Of a stretch of DNA of 64,000 bases, positions 1 to 9,628 are shown in pieces (position 1 is the first letter of the stretch; each line of letters starts with the position of its first letter). Both the position numbers and the translations under genes were made by a program. The stretch covers positions 3,658,001-3,722,000 of the forward strand of contig OY782500.1 of the NCBI GenBank assembly GCA_963677885.1, given 5' to 3'. Below the pieces are notes generated by a model. The model did not search any database and was not told where the DNA came from. It saw only the letters and a program-made list of their open reading frames with translations. This DNA comes from UBA1351 sp963677885 (lineage in GTDB: Bacteria; Bacillota; Clostridia; Lachnospirales; Vallitaleaceae).

Positions 1-1
1 T

Positions 2-1396
2 CAACCAGGTGATAGGGTTGTAATAGGCCTGTCAGGTGGTCTTGATAGTGTTGGTCTTTTCTTGGTTCTTGATGAAATAAAAGAAATACATGAACTGAAG
101 CTCTATCCTGTATATGTCCACCACCATCTTAGGGATGATGCCGATGAAGATATCATCTTTTGCCAAAATCTGACCAAGGAATTTGGATATGACCTTAAAA
201 CTATTCATGTGGATGTAATGGCCTATGCAGGCCACCACAAGGTGTCTGTAGAAGATGGAGCCAGAACCCTGCGGTATAAGGCCTTAAAGTCATATTTGAG
301 GGAGATTCATGGCCAGAAGATAGCCGTTGCCCATCACATGGATGATCAGGCTGAAACGATACTCTATCGACTGATAAGAGGTAGTGGGCTTTTGGGACTT
401 ACCGGTATGCAGGCCAAAAATGAATCTATCATAAGGCCCTTGCTGTCAGTGACTAAAGATGAGCTGGCTGATTATGTTGGAGTGAAAGAAACCGGATACA
501 GGGAAGACATGACCAATTTCGATACCAAGTTTATGAGAAATAAAATCCGTCATGAGCTTTTACCTCAGCTAAAAGAATATAACCCCAATATTGTAGAGGT
601 GTTGACGAGAAGCGGGCGTATTTTTACAGAGGAGGAAGAGGTATTAGGTGAGGAAGCTCAGAAGTTGGCTGATCAGCTTATAAAGGTCCATGAAGATAAG
701 AATGGACCTAGGGTTACCCTTGACCTGAAAAAACTGTCAGAACTTCATATAGCCTATCAAAAAAGACTTCTTCGGATTGCCTTGGACAAGTTGAAAGGTG
801 ATCTTAAGAATATCGAATATATACACATTGAAAGTCTGCTTGAGCTGATGGACCGTCAGTCAGGAAAAGAAGTAACGCTAACTGAGGGTATACGTGCCAA
901 AAAAGAATATGGTACAATGGTTTTAGAGAGAAAAAACAGAGAGGAAAAAAATAACAAGGCAAGGCCTGTTTTCCTTGACAGTTTTCCGATTAAAGGTTAT
1001 ATTCAAAATGCTAATATGACCTATAGTATACGTATACTTCCTAAGAGTGAGTACAAAGGATTAACAAACTATAAAGATTCTTTTAAAAAAGATAAGGATG
1101 TATACACTAAATGGTTTGATTATGATAAAATAAAAGCTAATTTAGTTTTTCGAACAAGAATTCCCGGTGACAGAATCACGATTCATGAAAATGGTGATTC
1201 CAAACTATTGAAAAAATACTTCATCGATGAGAAGATTCCGGCAAGTGTACGAAATACAGTGCCGTTATTGGCTTGTGAAGAGGATGTGCTTTGGGTCGTT
1301 GGATATCGGTCCGGTGAAGGATATAGGATTACAGACACCACCCAGAATGTTTTGGAAGTTAAACTAACCAAGGAGGACAAAAATGGCAAAAATTGA
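2..1396 (+). CDS. tilS: tRNA(Ile)-lysidine synthase TilS, 5' end cut by window edge
   Basis: Cytoplasmic enzyme that converts the wobble cytidine of tRNA-Ile(CAU) to lysidine with ATP and lysine. The frame is open from base 2, and the ATP-pyrophosphatase P-loop SGGLDS lies at bases 32-49, so the true start is upstream of the window; the ATG at 62 is internal. The N-type motif AHHMDDQAETILYRLIRG follows. The C-terminal TilS domain is visible around RIPGDRITIHENG and PLLACEEDVLWVVGYR. The gene overlaps hpt by 14 bases, the usual tilS-hpt-ftsH arrangement. Identification is firm; only the first few residues are missing. Confidence 0.95.
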   Translation, partial: QPGDRVVIGLSGGLDSVGLFLVLDEIKEIHELKLYPVYVHHHLRDDADEDIIFCQNLTKEFGYDLKTIHVDVMAYAGHHKVSVEDGARTLRYKALKSYLREIHGQKIAVAHHMDDQAETILYRLIRGSGLLGLTGMQAKNESIIRPLLSVTKDELADYVGVKETGYREDMTNFDTKFMRNKIRHELLPQLKEYNPNIVEVLTRSGRIFTEEEEVLGEEAQKLADQLIKVHEDKNGPRVTLDLKKLSELHIAYQKRLLRIALDKLKGDLKNIEYIHIESLLELMDRQSGKEVTLTEGIRAKKEYGTMVLERKNREEKNNKARPVFLDSFPIKGYIQNANMTYSIRILPKSEYKGLTNYKDSFKKDKDVYTKWFDYDKIKANLVFRTRIPGDRITIHENGDSKLLKKYFIDEKIPASVRNTVPLLACEEDVLWVVGYRSGEGYRITDTTQNVLEVKLTKEDKNGKN

Positions 1397-1907
1397 CGTG
1401 TTGATCTCAGAAGAAGAGCTCACGAAACGTATTCAGGAACTAGGAGCCGAAATCTCTAAAGATTATGCAGATAAAGAAATTTCTATGATTTGTGTATTGA
1501 AAGGTGGGGTTATGTTTATGACGGACCTGGCCAAAGAGATTAAACCACTGATGTCTATGGACTTTATGGCGGTATCTTCATATGGGAATGAAACGTCTTC
1601 AAGCGGAATTGTTAAAATCGTTAAGGATTTGGATGAGCCAATTGAAGGAAAAGATGTACTGATCGTTGAGGATATTATTGATTCTGGAAGAACACTCAGT
1701 TATTTAGTCAAGGTTCTGGAAGACAGAAACCCAAGTTCAATCAAGATTGTTACGCTTCTTGATAAGCCTGACAGACGTGTTGTAGACGTGGATGTCAAGT
1801 ATGTTGGTTTTACGATTCCTGACGAGTTTGTTCTTGGATATGGTCTTGATTATCAGCAAAATTATAGAAATCTGCCTTATATAGGCATTATGAAAGGTCT
1901 TGAGTAG
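1383..1907 (+). CDS. hpt: Hypoxanthine phosphoribosyltransferase
   Basis: Purine salvage enzyme that makes IMP or GMP from hypoxanthine or guanine and PRPP. The 174-residue length is normal. The PRPP-binding signature VLIVEDIIDSGRTL is present, and near the N-terminus the segment CVLKGGVMFMTDL matches the family's flexible-loop and pyrophosphate-binding region. An AAGGAGG ribosome-binding site sits inside the end of tilS just before the ATG, so translation is probably coupled to tilS. ftsH follows after about 30 bases. A type I PRTase of another specificity is unlikely in this context. Confidence 0.95.
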   Translation: MAKIDVLISEEELTKRIQELGAEISKDYADKEISMICVLKGGVMFMTDLAKEIKPLMSMDFMAVSSYGNETSSSGIVKIVKDLDEPIEGKDVLIVEDIIDSGRTLSYLVKVLEDRNPSSIKIVTLLDKPDRRVVDVDVKYVGFTIPDEFVLGYGLDYQQNYRNLPYIGIMKGLE

Positions 1908-1937
1908 TCATGACTGATAGTAGAAAGGAGGATGCAT

Positions 1938-3806
1938 ATGAAAAAGTATATGCGAGGATTTAGCTTTTATGCCCTTCTGGTTCTCATATTGTTATTTGCA
2001 TTGTTTTTATCCAATCCTGGAAGTCAGACAACTGTACAAGGTTATGGACAGTTGGAGCTTAAGCAAGATGTAGAAAGAGGACTTGTTGACCGGATAGAAA
2101 TAGCTAAGAATGCTGAAGTTCCAACTGGTATTGCAACTGTTCACAAAAGTGATACCAAAGTAGAGTTTCCAATATCAGATACTGGTGAATTAACACAATA
2201 TGCTCTTGATAATGAGATTGCGGTTTATGAAACAGATATTCCACAGCCTAATATCTTTATGAGTATCCTGCCATCCATTATTATTTTGGTGGCGGTAGTA
2301 TTCCTGTTGATTTTCATCATGAACCAGTCACAAGGTGGTGGAGGCGGAAGCCGTGTTATGTCATTCGGTAAAAGCCGAGCCAAAATGGTAGCTGACGGAG
2401 ATACGAAAGTTACTTTTGCCAATGTAGCAGGATTAAAAGAAGAAAAAGAAGAACTTGAGGAAGTTGTTGAGTTCCTTAAGAGTCCAAAGAAATTTGTTGA
2501 GTTAGGTGCAAGAATTCCTAAGGGAGTTGTTTTGGTGGGACCTCCTGGTACCGGTAAAACCTTGCTTGCCAAAGCTGTATCCGGTGAAGCAGGCGTGCCT
2601 TTCTTTAGTATTTCAGGTTCAGACTTTGTTGAGATGTTTGTCGGTGTTGGTGCATCCAGGGTTCGTGATCTTTTTGATCAAGCCAAGAAAAATGCCCCAT
2701 GTATCGTCTTCATCGATGAGATTGATGCAGTAGGACGTAAAAGAGGTGCAGGTCTTGGCGGCGGTCATGATGAACGTGAGCAGACCCTTAACCAGTTACT
2801 TGTTGAAATGGACGGTTTTGGTGTTAACGAAGGCGTTATCGTTGTCGCAGCTACCAACCGTGTAGATATTCTGGATCCGGCCTTGCTTAGACCGGGACGT
2901 TTTGACAGAAAAGTTATGGTAGGCAGACCTGACGTGAGAGGTAGAGAAGAGATTCTTAAAGTTCACGTAAAAGGTAAGCCATTATCAGATGAAATTGATT
3001 TAATGGAAGTTGCAAGAACGACACCTGGATTTACCGGTGCAGATCTTGAAAACCTGGTTAATGAGGCTGCAATCTATGCTGCTAGAGATAACGAGAAGAT
3101 GATTCTTCAAGATCACTTCAGACGTGCCTTTATCAAAGTCGGTATCGGTACTGAGAAGAAGAGCCGGGTTATCAGCGAAAAAGAAAAGAAAATTACAGCT
3201 TACCATGAAGCCGGTCATGCAATTGCCTTCCATGAGTTACCAGAGATTGATGATGTACATTCTATTTCCATCATTCCAACAGGCTTTGCAGGCGGATATA
3301 CCATGCCACTTCCAAGTGAAGATGAAATGTATATGACCAAGACCAAGATGCTTCAGGAAATCGTTTCCCTTCTTGGTGGACGTGCAGCTGAGCAATTGAT
3401 TCTGGACGATATTACAACGGGTGCATCCAATGATATCGAAAGAGCCACAGCCATTGCAAGAAACATGGTGGTACGATACGGTATGAGTGATGTTCTTGGA
3501 CCTATCCAATATGGTGGAGATAACGATGAAGTCTTTATCGGCCGTGATTGGGGGCATACAAGAAATTATGGAGAGAATATTGCAGGAATTATAGATGGCG
3601 AGATTAAGAGAATTGTAAGTGATGCTTTTGAAAACGCTAAAGAAATTCTTGAGAAACATATTGATGTCCTCCATAAGACTGCCGATTTACTTATTGAAAA
3701 AGAAAAAATCACTGGTGAAGAGTTTAGAAAACTCTTTCCTGATTACGAACCAGGTGACGATACTGACGGTGATGTAAAAATCAGTCCGGATGTTGTTCCT
3801 GTATAA
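1938..3806 (+). CDS. ftsH: ATP-dependent zinc metalloprotease FtsH
   Basis: Membrane-anchored AAA+ protease that degrades misfolded membrane proteins and regulators. Two membrane segments flank a small extracytoplasmic region (residues about 7-27 and 108-130). A glycine-rich linker, Walker A GPPGTGKT at about 201-208, Walker B CIVFIDEIDA, the SRH region with ATNRVDILDPALLRPGRFDR, and the zinc site HEAGH at about 423-427 follow. An ATG at 1932 directly abuts the AAAGGAGG; the ATG at 1938 has six-base spacing and is preferred. The length of 622 residues fits the family. A terminator lies just downstream. Confidence 0.97.
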   Translation: MKKYMRGFSFYALLVLILLFALFLSNPGSQTTVQGYGQLELKQDVERGLVDRIEIAKNAEVPTGIATVHKSDTKVEFPISDTGELTQYALDNEIAVYETDIPQPNIFMSILPSIIILVAVVFLLIFIMNQSQGGGGGSRVMSFGKSRAKMVADGDTKVTFANVAGLKEEKEELEEVVEFLKSPKKFVELGARIPKGVVLVGPPGTGKTLLAKAVSGEAGVPFFSISGSDFVEMFVGVGASRVRDLFDQAKKNAPCIVFIDEIDAVGRKRGAGLGGGHDEREQTLNQLLVEMDGFGVNEGVIVVAATNRVDILDPALLRPGRFDRKVMVGRPDVRGREEILKVHVKGKPLSDEIDLMEVARTTPGFTGADLENLVNEAAIYAARDNEKMILQDHFRRAFIKVGIGTEKKSRVISEKEKKITAYHEAGHAIAFHELPEIDDVHSISIIPTGFAGGYTMPLPSEDEMYMTKTKMLQEIVSLLGGRAAEQLILDDITTGASNDIERATAIARNMVVRYGMSDVLGPIQYGGDNDEVFIGRDWGHTRNYGENIAGIIDGEIKRIVSDAFENAKEILEKHIDVLHKTADLLIEKEKITGEEFRKLFPDYEPGDDTDGDVKISPDVVPV

Positions 3807-3820
3807 TTACAATAATCATT

Positions 3821-3856
3821 GGCTGTTGCACAAGTTGCAGCAGCCTTTTCGTTTTA
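3821..3856 (+). terminator. Rho-independent terminator after ftsH
   Basis: An inverted repeat, GGCTGTTGCA / TTGCAGCAGCC with a CAAG loop, is followed by TTTTCGTTTT. It lies 15 bases after the ftsH stop and would end the tilS-hpt-ftsH transcript. Confidence 0.75.
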
Positions 3857-3954
3857 TGAGGCAACTCGTTTTATGAAGTAACGATCAGTAAGCAGATGAA
3901 GTTTTTAATCATGAAACTGATAATTGATATGATTGGTGTTAATAAAGGAGATGT

Positions 3955-4500
3955 ATGATGAAATTAATGTTTATATCAGATATTCATGGATCTGTACCGG
4001 CTCTTAAGACAGCTCTTGACAGATATAAGGAAGAAGAACCTGATTACCTGGTAATCAGCGGAGATATACTCTATCACGGACCTAGAAATCCCCTTCCAGA
4101 GGGATATGACCCTAAAGGGGTCATAGAACTTCTAAACCCTCTTAAGGATAAGATTCTAGCCGTACGTGGCAACTGTGACTCAGAAGTGGATCAAATGGTT
4201 CTTGATTTTCCGATGATGGCGGACTATCAAGAGCTGGTTGTAGAGGACCTGAGATTTTTTGTTTCCCATGGGCACCTTTTTGATAATGATTTGCCTGACC
4301 TTGTCAGTCGTGACGGTGTTTACGTTCAGGGCCATACCCATATACCTATGCTTAAAAAAGTCCAAACAAAAACCCATTTCAATCCTGGATCCATTACCCT
4401 TCCTAAGAATAATGAACCAAAGACTTATGGGTTTTATGAAGACCATCGTATATGTATCAAACAAATGGATGGCAGTGTATATTTGGAAATGGACCTTTAA
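3955..4500 (+). CDS. yfcE: YfcE-type metallophosphoesterase
   Basis: Predicted manganese-dependent phosphodiesterase of the calcineurin-like superfamily. Metal-ligand motifs appear in the expected order: DIHG near residue 10, GDILYHGPRNP, GNCDSE, SHGH and GHTH. The length of 181 residues is typical for YfcE. Ribosome-binding site AAAGGAG precedes two adjacent ATGs at 3955 and 3958; either may be used. It ends tail-to-tail with the DUF1189 gene, overlapping by 4 bases. The natural substrate is unknown for the family. Confidence 0.88.
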   Translation: MMKLMFISDIHGSVPALKTALDRYKEEEPDYLVISGDILYHGPRNPLPEGYDPKGVIELLNPLKDKILAVRGNCDSEVDQMVLDFPMMADYQELVVEDLRFFVSHGHLFDNDLPDLVSRDGVYVQGHTHIPMLKKVQTKTHFNPGSITLPKNNEPKTYGFYEDHRICIKQMDGSVYLEMDL

Positions 4501-5468
4501 TCATCAGATTCATCTGTGTCGTCAGAATCACCCTTGGCCTGGGTGTCTGACGGCTTTTTGATTTCCTGGTTTTGGTCATCCAAGCGGCGATAACGGTTAA
4601 GGTTTTGCTGCTGGCGGTGTTTCTTAGCCTTCTGATCTTGGATGATAGTCGTCAATCGATGAACCTCCTCGTGGAGTTTCATATACCTGAAGGCCCTGGA
4701 CATAACTGTTGTAGAAGGAAAGTAGAAAAAGACAAAGGTTCCGGTCAGGTAAAACAATTGAGAAACAATAGGTGCATCAATGACATATGGCAGGACTGAG
4801 CCGAATTCATATAGAATGACACCGATGGTAATGGAATGAAGGACCAGGCTGTATATTCTGGACGCTTTTAAACCTTTAATCTGCAGCATACGAACCATAA
4901 GGAAAGAAAGCATTAAGAGTATTAAAGATCTGAAGAAGTTTCCTAGGGCAGCTACAATCATATTACCAATCATATAGATGAAGACACCGATGGAAGACAT
5001 GAGGCTTAAGCTTTCAACCAGTTCTGATTTGTTCACTGTATAGAGAGAGAATAATTCCAGCGACATATAATTGGTCTCACCGTTGTTGTTCATAATAAAG
5101 GTGGTTTCATTGAGGAGATAACCTACCTTATGAGTCATAATATCATTAATATTCTTGTTTCCTGATGTATCGATGATAAAAATCATATCTTCATTGCTAA
5201 TGATAATAGGCTCTGTAGTATCGATATAAAAATGACCATCTGACAGTTCAAAATCAGGGAAACTGGAGTCCCCGACCTGTTCAAGAACCTGATCGATATA
5301 AGAATTGAAGTAAAGTCCTTTGACCAGGCCGGTTAGGGCGGATACAATACAGATCAGTATAATAATATAAGCAATGGCTTTTCCAGAACGCTCCTGAACT
5401 CTTGAAGCTACATAGGCAGGATTAGTCAGTGAATCTTTAACACTTTTAAAAAAACGGGTAATGCTCAT
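4497..5468 (-). CDS. DUF1189 family membrane protein
   Basis: Integral membrane protein of 323 residues of unknown function. After a short N-terminal segment (SITRFFKSVKDSLTNPAYV) there is one membrane segment around residues 30-50, an extracytoplasmic domain to about 150, and then four or so hydrophobic segments. The C-terminus is charged and rich in Gln, Asp and Ser. This layout and the N-terminal sequence fit the DUF1189 family. It is transcribed alone on the minus strand, divergent from the RNA methyltransferase gene. The ribosome-binding site AAGGAGGCTCCCC precedes the ATG. Confidence 0.8.
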   Translation of the reverse strand: MSITRFFKSVKDSLTNPAYVASRVQERSGKAIAYIIILICIVSALTGLVKGLYFNSYIDQVLEQVGDSSFPDFELSDGHFYIDTTEPIIISNEDMIFIIDTSGNKNINDIMTHKVGYLLNETTFIMNNNGETNYMSLELFSLYTVNKSELVESLSLMSSIGVFIYMIGNMIVAALGNFFRSLILLMLSFLMVRMLQIKGLKASRIYSLVLHSITIGVILYEFGSVLPYVIDAPIVSQLFYLTGTFVFFYFPSTTVMSRAFRYMKLHEEVHRLTTIIQDQKAKKHRQQQNLNRYRRLDDQNQEIKKPSDTQAKGDSDDTDESDD

Positions 5469-5576
5469 GGGGAGCCTCCTTATCTCTTTCTTTGACCTAT
5501 CTATTGTATCTTTGTTTTACAAAAGTTACAAGCATTGTTACAAATATTAAACCATTTTTAAGAATCTGTCTTTTCG

Positions 5577-5605
5577 TTGAGAAAGTCCTCCTTATGACGT
5601 ATAAT
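5577..5605 (+). promoter_or_regulatory. Sigma-A-type promoter for the RNA methyltransferase gene
   Basis: TTGAGA and TATAAT are separated by 17 bases and lie about 60 bases upstream of the 5665 start. It sits in the divergent region between the DUF1189 gene and the methyltransferase. Confidence 0.65.
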
Positions 5606-5664
5606 AAGAGTTGAATCTATGATGCGGATATTTTGACTATTTTGTAGTAATGAATGGAGAATTA

Positions 5665-6849
5665 ATGAATACTTTTAATATAACGGTCCCTTGTATGTTT
5701 GGACTTGAAGCTTTGGTAAAGCGTGAAATCTCAGATCTTGGTTATAATATAACTCATGTTACCGATGGTCGGGTGACTTTCGAAGGTGATGCCATGGCTA
5801 TCTGCAGGACCAATTTGTGGCTCCGTGTTGGAGAGCGTGTTACCCTTGATGTCGGTGAATTTAAGGCGACTAGTTTTGAACAGCTTTTCCAGGGAATCAA
5901 GAAAATCCCATGGGAAGAGTATATACCTGCTGATGGCAAGTTTTGGGTAAAAAAAGCCACCTCCATTAAGTCTAAACTCTTTAGCCCAACAGACATTCAG
6001 TCAATAGTTAAAAAGGCTGCTGTAGAGCGAATGAAAGAAGGACACAAAATATCCCTGGTTAAGGAAACAGGTGCTCCTTATCCCATCAGGATTTTTATTC
6101 ATAAAGATATTGTTTATGTGTCTCTGGATACTTCAGGAGATGGTCTGCATAAACGGGGATATAGAAAAATGCTTGGTAAAGCACCTATCAGAGAGACCCT
6201 TGGTGCAGCTATGGTCCTTTTGTCACCATGGAATCCGGACCGGACCCTGGTGGATCCCTTTTGTGGAACGGGAACCATTCCCATAGAAGCTGCTATGATC
6301 GGCCTTAATATTGCGCCGGGTATGAACAGGGAATTTGACGCGGAAAACTGGGATAATCTGATTCCAAGAAAATTATGGATGGAAGCTGTTGATGAGGCCA
6401 ATGATGCTATTCGGCATGATGTTGAATTAAGCATCCAGGCTTTTGACATTGATTATAAGGCGGTTAATGTAGCCAGAGACTGTGCTGCCAATGCCTACGT
6501 CGATGAATATATACATTTTCAAGACAGACCTGTCAGTGAACTAAGCTCCAGGAAGCACTACGGGGTGGTCGTGACTAACCCACCTTATGGAGAACGTTTG
6601 GAAGATGCAGAGTCAGTTAAAGAGATATACAAGGATATGGGGAAAGTTTTTAGTAAGTTAGAAGACTGGTCTTTTGTTGTGGTAACATCTTTTGAGGAGT
6701 TTGAAAGGTATTACGGCAAAAAAGCGACCAAAAACCGAAAGCTTTATAATGGCATGTTAAAGTCCTATATATATACATATCTTGGACCAAGGCCTCCCCG
6801 ACGCAGTAAGGGAGAATTAAGTAATGAAAAGAGAGAAACTAACAATTAA
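5665..6849 (+). CDS. THUMP-domain class I rRNA methyltransferase (RlmK/RlmL N2-G type)
   Basis: Predicted S-adenosylmethionine-dependent guanine-N2 methyltransferase acting on 23S rRNA, like YpsC of Bacillus. The N-terminal ferredoxin-like/THUMP region covers about residues 1-160, and the Rossmann methyltransferase domain follows with DPFCGTGTIPIEAA and the catalytic NPPYGERL motif. The track-type upstream ATG at 5650 lacks a ribosome-binding site; the ATG at 5665 has GGAG five bases upstream and begins MNTFNITVPCMFGLE, so it is preferred. The 3' end overlaps the protease gene by 26 bases. Confidence 0.88.
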   Translation: MNTFNITVPCMFGLEALVKREISDLGYNITHVTDGRVTFEGDAMAICRTNLWLRVGERVTLDVGEFKATSFEQLFQGIKKIPWEEYIPADGKFWVKKATSIKSKLFSPTDIQSIVKKAAVERMKEGHKISLVKETGAPYPIRIFIHKDIVYVSLDTSGDGLHKRGYRKMLGKAPIRETLGAAMVLLSPWNPDRTLVDPFCGTGTIPIEAAMIGLNIAPGMNREFDAENWDNLIPRKLWMEAVDEANDAIRHDVELSIQAFDIDYKAVNVARDCAANAYVDEYIHFQDRPVSELSSRKHYGVVVTNPPYGERLEDAESVKEIYKDMGKVFSKLEDWSFVVVTSFEEFERYYGKKATKNRKLYNGMLKSYIYTYLGPRPPRRSKGELSNEKRETNN

Positions 6850-8539
6850 GCAATTTCAAAAAAAACACACAAGAAAAGCAGCTGTATTTATAGCGGTGAT
6901 CCTGCTCATGGTAAATCAGATACCCCTTGATGCCCGGGAGACAGTAGCTATTGAGCTCAACGGCCAGACCATTGTTTATAATGAGGAATACGGCTTTCCT
7001 TTTATTGATGAAAATGACAGGACCCAGGTGCCTTTCCGTTTGACCATGGAAACCTTTGGGGCTGATGTCAGCTGGGATCAGGAGAGATTTGTGGCTACAG
7101 CTGAGCTTGATGATATTCGGATTGATGTACCTATTGGTGAGCAGTATATTCTCAGGAATGGTGAGAGAATCCTCAACGATACAACTTCCAGAATTATTGA
7201 TTCAAGAACTTATCTTCCTATTCGTATTGTTCTGGAAGCTTTTGGAGCTGAGGTCAAGTGGGATAACAAAAACTTCAAAGTGGTTATCCAATATGAGGCA
7301 GAAGCGAATATATTCACCAGAATACCTAAGTATTTTGATTTAAGAAATACAAACCGTTTATCACCAATAAAAGACCAGTTTGATACTGGTGCCTGTTGGG
7401 CTTTTGCCTCCTACGGTGCAATGGAATCCCAGCTTTTACCCGATGAAGTGTGGGACTTTTCAGAAGATCATCTAAGTCTGGGTCATGGTTTTAACCTTGA
7501 CCAGGCCGATGGCGGTAATGCAGCCATATCCCTTTCCTATTTGACAAGATGGTCGGGACCTGTTCTTGAAGTAGATGATCCTTTTAATGATGGAATCAAC
7601 AATCCGAATGCCAAGGTCATGAAACATGTCCAGGAAGTGCAGTTTATACCTGATAATGACCTGCTGGGGATTAAAGTTGCCTTATTGACATACGGACCTG
7701 TACAGACTTCTATATACCTTGATGCTGCAACCTTGAACCCTCAGGGTAAATTTTATAACGAAGGAAATTCCTCCTACTACTATTTTGGCAACAAAGGTTA
7801 CAATCATGATGTTGTTATCGTTGGTTGGGATGATGCTTATCCCAAGGAGAATTTCAGGACGGAAAGTATAGCTGATGGTGCTTTTATCGTTAGAAACTCT
7901 TATGGAGAGTCTTTTGGTGAGGAAGGCTATTTCTATATTTCTTATGATGATGCCCATGTTGGAACCAACAATATCGTCTTTACAAGGGTTGATGAAGTGG
8001 ATAATTATGACCACATCTATCAGACAGACTGGCTGGGCTTTATTGGCCAGATTGGTTATGGTGATGAAACGGCATATTTTTCCAATGTTTATGAAACTGA
8101 CCAAAGAGAACTCTTGGATGCTGTCAGCTTTTATGCCACAGATGACCGTACGAACTATGAAGTTTATGTGGTGGACTCCTTTGAGGATACTGCTGATTTT
8201 AAAGATATGAAGTTAATCGACCGTGGTTATGTTGAATTTGGTGGATATTATACCATCGATTTTGAAGTGCCTATAACAGTGGAGGGACGTTTTGCAGTCA
8301 TTGTGCGAATTACAACTCCAGGTAGTCAGTATCCGGTTGCTGCCGAATTTTGGCGGGACGATATCGAGTGGTTGAATACCGTAAATATTGCCGATGGCGA
8401 AGGTTACATGTCCTATGATGGGCAAGACTGGGAAAGGACGGAAGTGGTCCTTGGAGCCAACACCTGTCTTAAAGCCTTTACCCAGGACTATGATATCAGT
8501 TTGCTGGAAGAGGATCTTCCAGCAGATAGCGGTAATTAG
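6824..8539 (+). CDS. Surface papain-like (C1A) cysteine protease with stalk and lectin-like domains
   Basis: Secreted protein of 571 residues. An N-terminal hydrophobic segment at about 18-33 is followed by a copper-amine-oxidase-N-type stalk repeat (residues about 40-160; motifs RTQVPFRLTMETFGADVSW and RTYLPIRIVLEAFGAEVKW). The C1A peptidase core has oxyanion Gln185, Cys191 in GACWAFA, His328 in YNHDVVIVGW and Asn358 in IVRNSYGESFG, so all catalytic residues are present. The last 150 residues resemble the lectin-like domain often found after such peptidases. The start overlaps the methyltransferase stop and has GGAGAA upstream. Role is probably cell-surface proteolysis; substrate unknown. 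Confidence 0.85.
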   Translation: MKREKLTIKQFQKKHTRKAAVFIAVILLMVNQIPLDARETVAIELNGQTIVYNEEYGFPFIDENDRTQVPFRLTMETFGADVSWDQERFVATAELDDIRIDVPIGEQYILRNGERILNDTTSRIIDSRTYLPIRIVLEAFGAEVKWDNKNFKVVIQYEAEANIFTRIPKYFDLRNTNRLSPIKDQFDTGACWAFASYGAMESQLLPDEVWDFSEDHLSLGHGFNLDQADGGNAAISLSYLTRWSGPVLEVDDPFNDGINNPNAKVMKHVQEVQFIPDNDLLGIKVALLTYGPVQTSIYLDAATLNPQGKFYNEGNSSYYYFGNKGYNHDVVIVGWDDAYPKENFRTESIADGAFIVRNSYGESFGEEGYFYISYDDAHVGTNNIVFTRVDEVDNYDHIYQTDWLGFIGQIGYGDETAYFSNVYETDQRELLDAVSFYATDDRTNYEVYVVDSFEDTADFKDMKLIDRGYVEFGGYYTIDFEVPITVEGRFAVIVRITTPGSQYPVAAEFWRDDIEWLNTVNIADGEGYMSYDGQDWERTEVVLGANTCLKAFTQDYDISLLEEDLPADSGN

Positions 8540-8613
8540 TATTAAAATATTATAAAATTACGAATAATAGATAGAATTATAAACGAGTCTTTTGGTTAGA
8601 ATAGGAGTGTACT

Positions 8614-9603
8614 ATGACAAAAGTCTACGAAGGTATGCTAAAGGCTATCGAAGGTTATGACAGGATTTACATTCAGCCACATAATATTCCGGATCCGGAT
8701 GCTATTGCCAGCGCTTTTGGCTTAAAGTCTTTTCTGGGGAGCCAGGGAGTCAGTGCTGAAATTGTTTATGTGGAATCGATTGAGAAAGCCAATTCCAAGA
8801 CTATGCTGGATATTTTTGGTATCGACATGCTCTTAATGGACCATGAACATGTTCTGGATGGTGATGAATTCATTATTCTCATTGATACCCAACTTAGTCA
8901 TTCCAACGTTACCAACCTCAATCCTGTAAATGTAGGGGTTGTGGACCATCATCGTTTTTTAGGCAATGAACACTACAAATTCATGGATATACGTCCGGAT
9001 TTTGGAGCCTGTTCAACCATTATTGCCTCCTATTTTCATGAGGCTGGCGTGCAACCGGCGCCAAGCATTGCTACAGCCCTTCTCTATGCCATTATGACGG
9101 ATACGGACAATCTGGTTCGATCATCGAATCTAATGGATTTGGAGATGTTCTACTGGTTGTATAAGATGAGTGACCTTTCCCAGATTAAACATCTGAGGAT
9201 GAATGAAATTGGATTGGCAGACTTGGAAGCCTATACCAGAGCCCTTCAGAATATCGAAATCTACGGCTCAACCTGCTTTGTCGATGTTGGTGACTGTAAT
9301 GATTCCCTTCAGGGGACTATCAGCGATATGGTCTTCACGATTGAGAATGTGGACACTATTGTGTCTTATGCCAAGCGGGATGACGGTATTAAACTGTCGA
9401 TTCGAAGCGGTGACAGGAAGATTAAAGCCAATGACCTGGTGAATTATATTATGGACAAGAGTGGAGCCGGTGGGGGCCATGATGAAATGGCCGGCGGTTT
9501 TATAGCCCAGAAGGATATAGGTCTTTTGCAGAACAAGAATTTTGATACTTATGTCAGGTACAGAACAATAAAATATATTGACTATATTCGTCTTGGTTTT
9601 TGA
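8614..9603 (+). CDS. DHH-family phosphoesterase (NrnA-like)
   Basis: Cytoplasmic metal-dependent phosphoesterase. The motifs PHNIPDPDAIAS (motif I), IDTQ (motif II) and VVDHHR (motif III, the DHH triad) are followed by a C-terminal DHHA1 domain with GAGGGHDEMAGG. The length of 329 residues is close to NrnA, which degrades nano-RNA, pAp or linear pApA made from c-di-AMP. The last activity would be of interest because cdaA lies in the same window, but substrate cannot be assigned from sequence. It stands between two unrelated genes with its own ribosome-binding site AGGAGTG. Confidence 0.85.
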   Translation: MTKVYEGMLKAIEGYDRIYIQPHNIPDPDAIASAFGLKSFLGSQGVSAEIVYVESIEKANSKTMLDIFGIDMLLMDHEHVLDGDEFIILIDTQLSHSNVTNLNPVNVGVVDHHRFLGNEHYKFMDIRPDFGACSTIIASYFHEAGVQPAPSIATALLYAIMTDTDNLVRSSNLMDLEMFYWLYKMSDLSQIKHLRMNEIGLADLEAYTRALQNIEIYGSTCFVDVGDCNDSLQGTISDMVFTIENVDTIVSYAKRDDGIKLSIRSGDRKIKANDLVNYIMDKSGAGGGHDEMAGGFIAQKDIGLLQNKNFDTYVRYRTIKYIDYIRLGF

Positions 9604-9628
9604 TGATAAGGTCGGTTAGGGGTGTTTT

